A stretch of DNA of 64,000 bases from Echinometra lucunter (lineage: Eukaryota; Echinodermata; Echinoidea; Camarodonta; Echinometridae): positions 32,301,845-32,365,844 of the forward strand of contig CM057155.1 of the NCBI GenBank assembly GCA_029962745.1, written 5' to 3'. Position 1 is the first letter of the stretch, and each line of letters begins with the position of its first letter. Below, piece after piece: positions 45,401 to 53,379 of the stretch. The notes under the pieces were generated by a model. That model made no database searches. It had not been told where the DNA came from and worked only from the letters and a program-made list of their open reading frames with translations. Position numbers and translations under genes: made by a program.

Positions 45401-48400
45401 CACTCAAATTTCCGTTCCAAAGCATAGCATTTTCTTCTTATCAAGAAAAAAGAAGAAAGAAATCCATTCCAAAGCTCTGCATATATTTCGCTTCACCGTT
45501 CCGGCCGCATTGATCCATTACAATGAGCTTCATTTTCGGTGAAAAGCGGCCCGCACCGTACCGCACGTAGGCCAGCCAGCACTGTCAGACCATCGCCTTT
45601 TCAGGAGCATACCTGGCGCCCATGCCACCAGGCTAGCTACATGTACATATGCCCATTCCATAGGGATACATAGGCACTCACACGCAGGGGAACCGTTCCA
45701 AAGACCCCGGTTTTCACAAACATTTGTAGTTCTGAAGCCTGATACGAAGACCCTCCTTTTTACAATAAGCCCGTTCCAAAGCCCCCGTTTTTTGTCTTGC
45801 CCGCAGCATATACCTACCCCTTTTGGGGTCAAGTGCCCCCCCCCCTCGCTCGGGGTAATAGTAACTGTATATTCAAAACTGCATTGCCAATTTAGAGACT
45901 TTAGTGATAAGTTACAATTAAATCTTTCTTGCTCTAGGATGATATAATGTACTGCATTGGAAATAGACTAATAATTTCAAGTGCTTTTGCTCTTTCTGCA
46001 CCTGTATGACATGTAATTCCCAGCACTTCAATAACTAATATGGGTTAAAGTGATTACACAACGGTAAAAAGATTTTTGATATATGATAGAGAATAGAATT
46101 CTAAGAAAAATGATATTAAAAATTTGATGATTTTCAGTCGAAATCAATGCATTTTGGCTAATTTTCGCATAAAAAGTCCTGAGTTGACAAAAAATTTGAG
46201 TATGACGTGAAAGTGGGTACCCAGCTTCGCGCATTGCAGTTGTGCTGCGTGCTAGACTGTACAATATGCATTATACCTTGCGCGCATTTTGCTAGAACTG
46301 CGCGACAAGGTAACCACTTTGACGTCAATTTGACGTCATTGGGGGTACCCAGTTGAAATTGATTCACAGCTGAGGGGTCCAAAATATCCTGAAATCTTAC
46401 CACATTTGATGGTTTCCTTGGCAGCACGAATTTTAAAAAAAAATTAGGCAGATGATTTTCTGCTGATGAAATCATGCTCTTTTAAATGAACTAACATTGT
46501 TTCAGCATTGGGTACCCCCTTTAAAGAGATGGAAGCCCCAGTTTTCACAGCTCTGTCTTTACTGTCAAATCGGGGATGCTCAAAATTACAAAGCCTACTG
46601 AGAGAAAGTGTAAACTTTATCAATCATCAGCTCATTCACTCAGAGAATGAGTTGAGGAATAACATCGACATGACAAATGAATTCATTTTTAACATCATGG
46701 AAAATTGCAAAGTCATTGGAATAAAGAAATTCTGCAGAGATCTTACCATGCCTTCTTCAACCAATTTAGCTAAGGCCATGTGAGTCAAAGTTGGCTCTGC
46801 ATCCACCAGAGAACTATTCCTACAACCAAAAAAAATAACATTTTAAAATTTTTTACATGTCTATTCAAAATGAAGAATTCTGATTTTAACTATCAATTAC
46901 AGAGGTACATTCATATTTACAATCATGGGATGACATCAAACGAAAATCAAGCCACTTTCTGAAGTTATGATCTAAAGGCATTCTTGCATTCATTATTACC
47001 ACATGTCTACCAATGATTACTATTTGAAAAAATTAAAAACTGTACTTTGCCCTTTTCAACATGATGTCATCAGTGAAATCTGACCTTGTGCTTACAAAAT
47101 ACAAGGAATTACAAATCAAGCCACCAATAAAAATGTTGACCTCTGGAAAAAGACACATCAAAAGGGCACTTCTAAATGGCTCATATATGACCTTTTCTTT
47201 CCTAGAAAAAAATAAATGTCGAGAAGTGTGTTCAAAGATTAAAAAACAACAACAATGACAACAATGGCAGACTTACTGAAGGGAGCTCTCTTTGCCCTGC
47301 TGAAGCAATGTCCATACCCCATTTGGTCCCCTGTAATCTGGTATAGAGGCTGCCTGTAAAGGTTATATTACCAAAAAAAAATACTCTTTTAATAAAGTTT
47401 CATGATTACTAGGATATGTTTCACTAAGGAAAATACCTCATTTATTGTAATAGATCTATTCATTAAGTTTATGAATATGTGTGGAATGAAAGGTTCCCTC
47501 AAAAACTGAGAAGCTTGCCAGGTACTTGCCCAACATAGCGACAACATATGAAAACTGAATTCCTATTCAAATGCCATTAATATGTGAACTGAACGGTTGG
47601 TAACTGGAGAGAAAAAAGCATGATTTGGATACATTAGTTAACAGGTCTAGTAGCTAACAAAAGGGATTCCTTGCAATATAGTAGCACAAAGGAGTTTCAA
47701 ACTTCAAAGTGATAAATACCATTAATACTTCTGTCATGACATGTAGAAGTATATGTGTGTTTTAAAATTGTGCGCTTGCGCGTGTCCTTGTACGTAGACT
47801 AGTTAGAACAACATGAGTTCGTAAAAATCACAGCAGTTTGCTTCATTCAATTGATCACAAGATTTCTTAGTTTTCACGCTTTATGCTATGCAAGGTATGT
47901 TGAGATTTGCTCAAAAACTTTGTAGATTTAATGAGAATGTGTAGTTTATTAATATCTTCGTATTCCTCTTTTAACTACCTTGTTGAAGAGATTTAGGTTT
48001 AGATTATACTTTGAAAATCCATCACACTTTCCAACGAAGGACCTTGCGTATCTTGAATACACGTGAAAGTTCTCTGCGGTCAATCGGGCGGTCATTATCT
48101 TCAAAATATTGTCTTTGACACACAATTCTTTAAATGTACTCATGATTATGACTCTACGAATTTAGAGTGTTTTCTTAAATCCAAGTTTATGGGATTTATT
48201 GTTGTTTAACATATTTGCAAGCCAGTTTTGTTACGCACTATTTTTCCTACTCATTTGGTGTGGTATGATCACAAACTTACGCGCGAGTTGGCTCGCGGAT
48301 TGATATTTCCAGGAATTTCGGGGTGATCCGCCGCCCAGAGTTTACACGTGTTATAGCAGGGTTTCAAGACGTTATTGTTTATCTTTCAGTAGTATTGATA

Positions 48401-51400
48401 GTTAATCTTACAGTAAATTCTTGTTACTTAGAACTGATGTCTTAAAATAACATTTCTTACACAAAATTCGTGAAATAATGATTCATTCACAACTAAAATA
48501 GATAATTGTTTTTCAAGTGAATTTTATTGATATCAGAAGGGAAACAAAACACTAGGAATTTTTCTGTTACAGTTTTAGAGATTTAAATGATTAAATCTAT
48601 ACCTTTTGTTAGTTGAAGTCAAATACTTTCACGGATATTTGTTGTTAGATAATTATGATATCTTATCATATATAGTTGATTTGTTGGAATTGGGAAAACA
48701 ATGATATAAAGACTGAACTAGGAAAGTTTAATCAATTTCCCTCTTATTTACTTTCAGTTAAATTCTACCTTTGACAGCGAAAAGGTTAAAGGGCATGATT
48801 GATTATTCCTTATGTCTTGAATGAATGTTTTGGGAAAGAATGATGATACATGTACAGAAATGCTTTCTTTACTAAGATATGTTTATCTTTGTTGTTTATT
48901 TACAGGAATCTCACACAGTTGTTGAATAACTTACACTACAGTGCTATTAGACATCATCTAATAAATGGGAGCATAAAGTTCACAGACGCCTTCCTTTGTA
49001 GTTCATTGCAACACCGTGTTAGAACTTACGATCTCGTGACAACTTCTGTAGCAGACCTTTCACTAAATATAAGCAGCATGTACATAAACACCGTTTTCTT
49101 TGTTCAAATCTTATAAAAGAAAAAATAGCAGTCCAGGGCCCCTTTTCATAAAACTAGTTACACATGTATCAGTAACAACTGCCACATTTCTGTGACAAAT
49201 TTGCTCTCAGCCAATCAGCTGCAAGGATTTCTGTAGCAAGTTTTATGAAATGGGGCCCTGCCTGGTCTGACAGATTTTATACATAATATTAAATAGACAT
49301 AATATTAAATAGACATAATATTAAAAAGAATATATCAAGCACATGAATATACAGTGCAAAAAAATGCAAAAAATGGAATTTGTACCTGTCGTCTTCATTT
49401 ACAATGTACCCACTCAAGCGTGACAGCAGTGATGTAAGTGAGGCATCAGTGGAAAGGTGGTGGTGGTGGTGGTGAATTGGGTTTTTACAGACGTGTATCA
49501 ATCAAAAATGATTTTTTATGCCTGGGACCGACCTTTAACGTCACCATCCGAAAGACGTGGCAAATGTAGATTCATGTCTTGCCTAAGGACATTAGTGCCG
49601 CGGCAGGGATTCGAACCACGGACCTTCTGGTTCAAAGTCCGGAGACTTATCGACTGAGCTACAACACCTCTAGTGTTGAAGAGGAGTTGTCCTTTTCAAA
49701 TATGCTACACGCAAAATATAGAAATTAATATCCTTGGAATAATAATCGTCTAAACTTGGATTACCTTTTTTTTATACTCACTGTAGAAATAAACATACTC
49801 ACTTTAAATTAGGTGTATTCCTCATTTATATATTTGCAACACTGCCTAATGCTTTGATCATCACTTGTGAATGTGATGGATGATACTAGTGTACGGTAAA
49901 AGGAAGATATTATCCTCGTTATTACTCACTGTGCTAATACCTGCTCCTGTGTAAACCACTAAGTTTTCTGCACGTCTGACAGCTTCTGAAAGCTCTGCTA
50001 CCTTATTCTCAAGTACCTTGGTAGAATCTTCCACCTGGAATAGGAAAACATGTGACACAACATTAAGGGTAACTTTGAGAAATGAAACCTGCATAAGGGA
50101 GGTTGTCAGTACCGACTATATTCTTATCTTTCTCTGTTCGTGCTTCTCTAAACAGCTACTCTGATTTCATTAACACTAGAACAGGGCACCGTTTCATGAA
50201 AGTTGTTAGCACTGACAAGTTGTCATTCTCTGAAAATTACCAAAGTAACAGTCAATGACCAGTGCTTCTCAGCCAATCAAAACCAAGGATTTTACTGAAA
50301 TTGTCAGAGAATGACAACTTGTCAGTGCTGACAACTTTCATGAAACAGAGCTCAGATGACATGCGAAGCAATTTAATTAATACAAGTGGTGCTTATCGGT
50401 GCTCTTTATTTATTAAAGTCATCCTTGATCCATTTCAGCTGGATTAACTAATCATCTTCAATGAGTGACAGTTGATTTTGTTTAATGAAAATAAGTTTTA
50501 AAATGAGTAAATAAAAAATAAAATGGCATGGGTTTCGAAATCAATGCTAGCACAGACAAAAATCTACCTCTCAGAGTTATACATGTACCTCTTGGGACTT
50601 TTGACGACTGAGCTCCCTCAGCTTTGCCCTTTTCTCAAGAATCTTGACAACTTTTTTATTCTGCTTGATAATTTTTTCCTCCTCAGAACTTCTGTCAGCC
50701 TGGCTCTTCTTCAGGATTGCTCTAACCTAAGATATCAGGAAGATGTGAAAGAATAGCCTCATTTCTTCCTCTTCCCATATACATCTTAGATGTTTTATCT
50801 TTATGTTATTGTGCAAAGGAACGCATCTGAAATGCAAAATACAAAAATTCCCAAATTAAAATGTCTATTTTGACACATTGGAAAAGAAATCTAACAAAGA
50901 TCATACCACAAGAAGATCATATATCAATTTACAAGGTCTACATGCTACCCGTAAAATTATCAATCATTGTTTGAAAAATATGATTTCCTAGATACTTTTC
51001 CATTTTGCGTTCCAGATGCGTTCTTTCGCACAGCGACATAAAGATACAACGCTTTACCTTTCTACAGAGAGGTGGTGTTAGTATCAACATTATATTCCGA
51101 TGCTATCAAAACACAAAACAAAAAAAAGATGAGACTGCGACTCTTATATGTCTCCAGGCTATTAAGTCAACACCATGGCTCAAACTGTTCTTGCATTACT
51201 ATGGTAACCAGAAAATAAAACCTACAATGACATATAAATTGACCTCTTTGGCCTAGTAAGTAGCGTTCCCTAAAGTCACATGTAAGTTTCAGACAACAGA
51301 GGAGGAAGAGCTGTGGCTGTCATGACTGTGGAGTTTCATTTAAAAAAAAAAAAAATATTGAGAATTTCACTTGATCATCCAACTGAAGAAAATGGATGGA

Positions 51401-52700
51401 AATAAGACAATTCAATCATCCTGACTAGTAGGGGTAAAAAACAAATATTTTCCAAGATCTTGCTGCTAATTGTCCTGATTTTAGTCATTTCTATCCTTCA
51501 CTATAGAGGTCGGCACTCGGCAGCCAATTTGCATCACAGCCCTGTCTGTGACTGTGTGAGTCTGCATGCAAAATAGCATCAATGATCATAACTGACTGTT
51601 TCATAGGTCTATATGAATTAATATCAATTTCATTAAACATTCAAAGGATTTTAACTGACAAATTGCTCTGTCACTTAGCCTCATGTAGATGGTTCAAGAA
51701 CAACAAACACAACACTCATCAGCTGGCAAACCCGGAGAATAGGGGACCGGAACGCGCGCACATATTCATTTGTGTGCAAACAAATGCAGCCAGTGGCAGC
51801 GGCAGAGTCGGCGGCGAGGGGGACGATCTGCACAAGATTCATGGATGAAACATTTGTGAGTTTGAGAACATTTCTGGCAAAAATCAAAATGATTTTCACC
51901 ACATAACCCGGCCCTGCATAACCACACATTTGAAAGCCGAGAGGACAATGTAATATATTAGAACATAATTACTTGATTAAAACATATTTTAAAGTCATTT
52001 TGAACTTGATCATGGACTTGTCACATACCCTGACTTTCGGCTGTTGCTGCTGATCTCTGCACAGTACAAATGGCATGCGCGCGCGTTCCGGTCCCCTAAT
52101 AATCTCCGGGTTTGCCCATCAGCTCATAGGGCCAAATGTGTTTCTGTGGTGAACAGTCACCGTTGCAGCAACAAAACTGCTCTAAGCAAGGTTGATTTAT
52201 TATTTTCTTAAATTTGCTAGATTATCTTATTCAGAGACTCTTCAACTCTTAATATGCCACAAATTGGAGGATTCAGAGTTGAAAATGGAATTTTAAAAAA
52301 TAATTATTTTCCTCTCATGTGTGGTTATCTATCATCAATTCAAGCCCACAATACACATGCCTGGGTCTGGGAATGCACATGATGCACACAAAAGCTTTTG
52401 AAGCTTTCTACCGCCAAGACTACTAAGTGACAGTTAGGCCTAAAGAGTAAAGAGTAACTTTAAAGTGCAATGACAATAACTGCCTGATTTTAATTCAACC
52501 TACACAGATCTTGAAGAATGGGGCTAGGCTGACATGGCTGAAGAGGAGTTTACTCTTGTCATAACGATTTTCGTTTTCATTCTGCTTACCTGACTTTCCT
52601 TTTCCTTTGCTTTATGTTTGTTGTGAAGAGCTGTTGTATAAGACGTTTTCCGACATTTGCGTGCTGGTCTACCTCCTGAAAAAGACGATTTTTCGGACAT
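26129..52700 (-). CDS. SIRT7: SIRT7: NAD-dependent protein deacylase, sirtuin 7 (interrupted)
   Basis: Class IV sirtuin of the nucleus/nucleolus; vertebrate SIRT7 removes acyl groups from histones, binds rDNA chromatin and uses NAD+. Exons seen: 52700-52590, 50726-50589, 50034-49930, 47353-47277, 46819-46747, 45130-45032, 44696-44460, then 26555-26129. The first seven join in frame to 280 residues; the last adds 141. Motifs: YTGAGIST (NAD site), [28 protein letters not shown] with the catalytic His, Zn Cys pairs CTEC and CHKC, CLGSSLK. The C-terminus has the family's GWFGKGC and a basic [10 protein letters not shown], a likely nucleolar signal. By comparison with vertebrate SIRT7 (from memory), about 60-70 residues between CLGSSLK and NSDPIFK are missing; both N-gaps and foreign-looking sequence occupy that 17.9-kb interval. 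Confidence 0.9.
27151..27210. repeat. (AAT)n microsatellite abutting a gap
   Basis: AAT repeats run into the N block. Another ATA/AAT run begins at 27780 just past the other side, so both gap edges are repetitive. Confidence 0.9.
27211..27710. other. Assembly gap (500 N)
   Basis: Exactly 500 unknown bases, a placeholder size. ORFs translated across it are artefacts. Confidence 0.99.
27780..27922 (-). mobile_element. SINE 3' part, present only in the right arm
   Basis: Reading the reverse strand: GCTAAAGCCGGGGTAATGA, GCGCTATATAAATGTTGC and an ATT-repeat tail. It interrupts CCTGATTTA / CCGACTGAAGG; the left arm reads through at about 21317-21340. It shares its body with the SINE at 18998-19233. 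Confidence 0.72.
28145..28749. mobile_element. Inverted-repeat element, mirrored copy of 20511-21110
   Basis: Same ends and interior in reverse; its CA microsatellite (about 28436-28465) and C-run (about 28651-28668) differ in length from the left arm. Confidence 0.65.
28750..29084. mobile_element. MITE with AGGTGCTTTCACAC ends, copy 2
   Basis: Mirrored counterpart of the 20173-20510 element; same TIRs and core GCGCATTAACGCG, with several small indels. Confidence 0.8.
30404..30670 (-). pseudogene. Mirrored propeller exon 9, with one extra base
   Basis: Reads [18 protein letters not shown] and so on, nearly identical to 18413-18675, ending at TAG. The A-run after CTTCCAGTGCAG has five A where the left arm has four, shifting the frame relative to the phase-1 acceptor, and it carries an extra ACC codon. 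It may be an allele with a homopolymer error rather than a true pseudogene. Confidence 0.6.
30937..31163 (+). mobile_element. tRNA-derived SINE, present only in the right arm
   Basis: Starts CCGGGCATGTTGGCTCAAAC (A-box-like) with GTGGGTTCGATCCCTGG (B-box), body CTACCCTGGGTAAA and an ATTATTATTG-type tail. CAATTAATAC before and TCATTAACATG after look like a diverged target duplication. The left arm lacks it at about 18176. Confidence 0.8.
31654..31766 (-). CDS. Mirrored propeller exon 8
   Basis: 113 nt, same splice borders as 17468-17580 and an open frame with replacements ([28 protein letters not shown]). Confidence 0.6.
32466..32855. mobile_element. GGTGCA-word MITE, mirrored copy
   Basis: Same ends and interior as 16100-16473 in reverse, with several small indels in A/T runs. 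Confidence 0.65.
32976..33132 (-). CDS. Mirrored propeller exon 7
   Basis: 157 nt, same acceptor (TCCCCAAG) and donor (CCAAA/GTAAG) as 15823-15979; open in the same frame. Confidence 0.6.
33655..33965. mobile_element. Foldback element, mirrored copy
   Basis: Counterpart of 14958-15285 including the ATAGGTTC repeats; the adjacent TA run (33552-33592) is shorter than in the left arm. Confidence 0.7.
34000..34432 (+). mobile_element. RTE-like LINE relic, mirrored copy, cut at the duplication border
   Basis: Plus-strand reading gives [20 protein letters not shown] and [20 protein letters not shown] as on the left. It stops abruptly at GACTGCTATGCC where the left arm continues into GGATGGACTGGC. 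Confidence 0.7.
34433..35839. other. No gene seen
   Basis: Contains C-runs at about 34609-34623 and 34807-34833, a GC-rich patch near 35110-35165, and the tRNA-like repeat listed next. No exon with both borders and protein-like composition. Confidence 0.45.
35635..35735 (-). mobile_element. tRNA-like SINE head
   Basis: The reverse strand reads TTGCGCAGTGGTTTAAGCC (A-box) and AAGGTTCGAATCCCTGTGAC (B-box) about 55 bp apart, the spacing of a tRNA with a long variable arm. Stems are imperfect, so it is a SINE head or tRNA pseudogene rather than a working tRNA. Confidence 0.5.
35882..36107. repeat. Foldback with GCGACAGCC ends
   Basis: Left GGCTGTCGCAAAAGGA, right TTTTGCGACAGCCACCC. The right end with its flank GACTTCCTTTTT is shared with both ends of the 62653-63680 foldback. 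Confidence 0.5.
37532..37940. mobile_element. piggyBac-type MITE, 409 bp
   Basis: CCCATTCGTGACAG at the left and CTGTCACGAATGGG at the right. Flanks are TTAA (37528-37531) and TGAA (37941-37944), a TTAA target with one change. The CCC..GGG ends fit piggyBac elements. It sits in the middle of the larger inverted-repeat element. Confidence 0.65.
38927..39890. mobile_element. Foldback with about 360-bp arms
   Basis: Left arm 38927-39300 and right arm 39530-39890 are mirrored: TTCAGAAAGAAAT, ATGCATCAAA, GGGCGCAAATTC, GAAGTATGTTAATT and TGCATTCTTCCA each occur inverted on the other side. The loop holds a TA microsatellite (about 39438-39476) and two AAGGCCTATATATCT repeats. No coding capacity. 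Confidence 0.75.
40326..40400 (+). mobile_element. tRNA-like SINE head, Ser-type loop
   Basis: CTGGCTTAGTTGGTAAGGCG (A-box), loop CTTGAAA with a TGA anticodon, then CAGGTTTGAGTCTCG (B-box). The acceptor and T stems are weak, so a functional tRNA is unlikely. Confidence 0.5.
40490..40720. repeat. Diverged fragment of the 62.7-63.7-kb foldback family
   Basis: Shares TTTAGAGACAGAAGC, GCGTTGTGCATGCAAT-like and GGTAGGGTTGG-like words in the same order as 62755-62850. Confidence 0.5.
41781..42516 (+). pseudogene. PSMA1: PSMA1 (proteasome alpha-type 1) two-exon fragment, frame-broken
   Basis: Exon 41781-41927 (acceptor TATGTACAG, donor CTCAAG/GTAAGG) codes for [20 protein letters not shown] and [19 protein letters not shown], the N-terminus of the 20S core subunit alpha-6/PSMA1. 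The next exon starts at 42441 after TTCCACTACAG and resembles the following segment ([22 protein letters not shown]) before running into the gap. The frame is lost at four places where one base is missing: about 41899, 42447, 42500 and 42506. The intron is retained, so it is not a processed copy; decayed duplicate or poor sequence near a gap are both possible. No initiator exon found. Confidence 0.78.
42517..43016. other. Assembly gap (500 N)
   Basis: Exactly 500 unknown bases; cuts the PSMA1 fragment. No PSMA1 continuation is visible on the far side. Confidence 0.99.
43150..43300 (+). mobile_element. LINE C-terminal relic
   Basis: Broken frames give [17 protein letters not shown] sequence, matching the FKTRLKTYL end of the LINE at 24260. 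Short, low confidence. Confidence 0.35.
43976..44320. mobile_element. MITE with AGGTGCTTTCACAC ends, copy 3
   Basis: Right end ATGTGTGAAAGCACCTTAA intact; the left end has lost the outer TIR. Same core (GAACGCGCATTAACGCG, CTCAATAAGAGAGCATATTG) as the two other copies. It lies 140 bp from the SIRT7 exon 7 donor, inside the following intron. Confidence 0.78.
44460..44696 (-). CDS. SIRT7: SIRT7 exon 7: zinc-binding and Rossmann segment
   Basis: 79 codons: [20 protein letters not shown], then [31 protein letters not shown] and [10 protein letters not shown]. The two CxxC pairs are the sirtuin zinc ligands. Acceptor TTCATGTAG, donor CTCAAA/GTAAGT (phase 0). Confidence 0.93.
45032..45130 (-). CDS. 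SIRT7: SIRT7 exon 6: catalytic His
   Basis: 33 codons, [20 protein letters not shown] and [20 protein letters not shown] and LHGN (catalytic His) are sirtuin signatures. Borders CTTACAG / GAG-GTAAGG. Confidence 0.93.
45339..45847. mobile_element. MITE with GGTATGTGCCGC ends in SIRT7 intron 5
   Basis: Left GAGGGGGAACTC then GGTGGGTATGTGCCGCAG; right CCCGCAGCATATACCTACCC then CCCCCCTC. GTTCCAAAG recurs at least three times inside and once as AATCCATTCCAAAGC, like subterminal motifs. No intact ORF. Confidence 0.6.
46747..46819 (-). CDS. SIRT7: SIRT7 exon 5
   Basis: 73 nt, enters in phase 2; codes for [19 protein letters not shown] and [14 protein letters not shown] wording is the SIRT6/7 helix before the catalytic core. 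Borders GGTTGTAG / CATG-GTAAGA. Confidence 0.92.
47277..47353 (-). CDS. SIRT7: SIRT7 exon 4: NAD-pocket loop
   Basis: 77 nt; codes for [19 protein letters not shown] then GKESSL, the conserved loop that closes over NAD. Borders CTTTACAG / TTCA-GTAAGT. Confidence 0.93.
47354..49135 (-). other. SIRT7 intron 3, plain part
   Basis: AT-rich sequence with no structure I can support beyond a GC-richer patch near 48270-48340. Confidence 0.5.
49136..49258. mobile_element. MITE of the CCAAT-core family, copy 4
   Basis: GGGCCCCTTTTCATAAAAC at the left and GTTTTATGAAATGGGGCCC-type right end; core CTCAGCCAATCAGCTGCAAG. In SIRT7 intron 3. Confidence 0.78.
49460..49677 (-). mobile_element. tRNA-derived SINE, Gln-like
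   Basis: Reverse strand: TGTTGTAGCTCAGTCGATAA (A-box), ACTTTGAAC loop with a TTG anticodon, CCGTGGTTCGAATCCCTGCC (B-box), then a body of about 140 bp. Too long and too imperfect in its stems to be a free tRNA gene. In SIRT7 intron 3. Confidence 0.8.
49930..50034 (-). CDS. SIRT7: SIRT7 exon 3: start of the sirtuin core
   Basis: 35 codons: [20 protein letters not shown] then [20 protein letters not shown] is the NAD-binding signature. Borders CTATTCCAG / AGCACA-GTGAGT, phase 0 both sides. Confidence 0.93.
50184..50352. mobile_element. MITE of the CCAAT-core family, copy 5
   Basis: GGGCACCGTTTCATGAAAG at the left and CTTTCATGAAACAGAGCTC at the right, long inner inverted CACTGACAAGTTGTCATTCT; core CTCAGCCAATCAAAACCAAG. 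In SIRT7 intron 2. Confidence 0.78.
50589..50726 (-). CDS. SIRT7: SIRT7 exon 2: charged N-terminal helix
   Basis: 46 codons, [20 protein letters not shown] then [20 protein letters not shown]: a Lys/Arg/Glu-rich helical segment that corresponds to the N-terminal extension of SIRT7. Borders CCTAAGATATCTTAG-type acceptor and GAG-GTACAT. Confidence 0.85.
51725..52116. mobile_element. hAT-type MITE with perfect 8-bp duplication
   Basis: Starts GGCAAACCCGGAG and ends CTCCGGGTTTGCC. The TIR extends through GGGGACCGGAACGCGCGC. CATCAGCT occurs immediately before (51717-51724) and after (52117-52124). An 8-bp target duplication is the hAT signature. 392 bp, in SIRT7 intron 1. Confidence 0.88.
52590..52700 (-). 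CDS. SIRT7: SIRT7 exon 1: start of protein
   Basis: ATG at 52700; 37 codons, [20 protein letters not shown] then [17 protein letters not shown], then donor CAG/GTAAGC. Basic, unstructured, as expected of the nuclear N-terminus. The start is the first ATG in frame upstream of exon 2. Confidence 0.85.
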
Positions 52701-53233
52701 TTCTTATTTTTTGTTGGAGCAACAGAGGTGATTGAAACTGCTGACAGTAATTTCTGCATCCAATTACGGTATGGTCAAAGAGACAAAGCTTGCAGGAAAT
52801 TGACATGAGGAATCGGCCCGGCTCGTAGTCTTCTTCTTTGGTTGGTTTCCTCCGGTCTGGAGAACTGCAATCGTTGCACGGTTGTCATCAACGTGAATAT
52901 ACATGCACATGAGTGTTGAAGTACCTGGTTTACAATATTACAGATTGACAGTAGTACGTTTGACATGTAGGTCGACAAGGAAAGTGAGAGAGAGAGGTTG
53001 TAGTATGTCATTGGTGATATCTTTTATTTCCTTTTAAAGGCCACCTTAGAATTTGGATTACCGCTGAACTTAACTATACGTAGCTGGGTTACGCATCGGT
53101 GCCCTTACGTCGCCGTCGTCAGTGGTGGTCGAAAAGCTCAGCCTACAATTGAGCAGTCTACATATGTACATTGTCATTGCCAATGCAGTGGTTAGTTAAA
53201 CTCAAAGTTTGTGTCTACTTTTGAAATTTGAAT
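52701..53233. promoter_or_regulatory. Shared head-to-head promoter interval
   Basis: 533 bp between the SIRT7 ATG (minus) and the next gene's ATG (plus). No TATA box near either start; CTTACGTCGCCGTCGTC near 53105 is a CRE/GC-like patch and an AAAGTGAGAGAGAGAG run sits near 52980. A bidirectional promoter is inferred from the arrangement. Confidence 0.6.
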
Positions 53234-53379
53234 ATGTCTGCCACTAACAATTTCTTCAAGTCGGCTCCTGCTGAAGAATGGACCAAATTTCTGGAACTCT
53301 ACAACCAGGTCCTAAAAATTAAGGCCTCAAAAATACAAAAGCCTGGCGGGGGCAAGAACTTGCTGGACCTCGACAGATG
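53234..53379 (+). CDS. HhH protein exon 1
   Basis: ATG TCT GCC ACT; codes for MSATNNFFKSAPAEEWTKFL, ELYNQVLKIKASK and GGGKNLLDLDR; donor GATG/GTAGGT phase 2. Confidence 0.85.

Noticed and set aside
49600..49677. Free tRNA-Gln gene
   Set aside because: Boxes are present, but the anticodon and acceptor stems mispair and the sequence continues into a SINE body.
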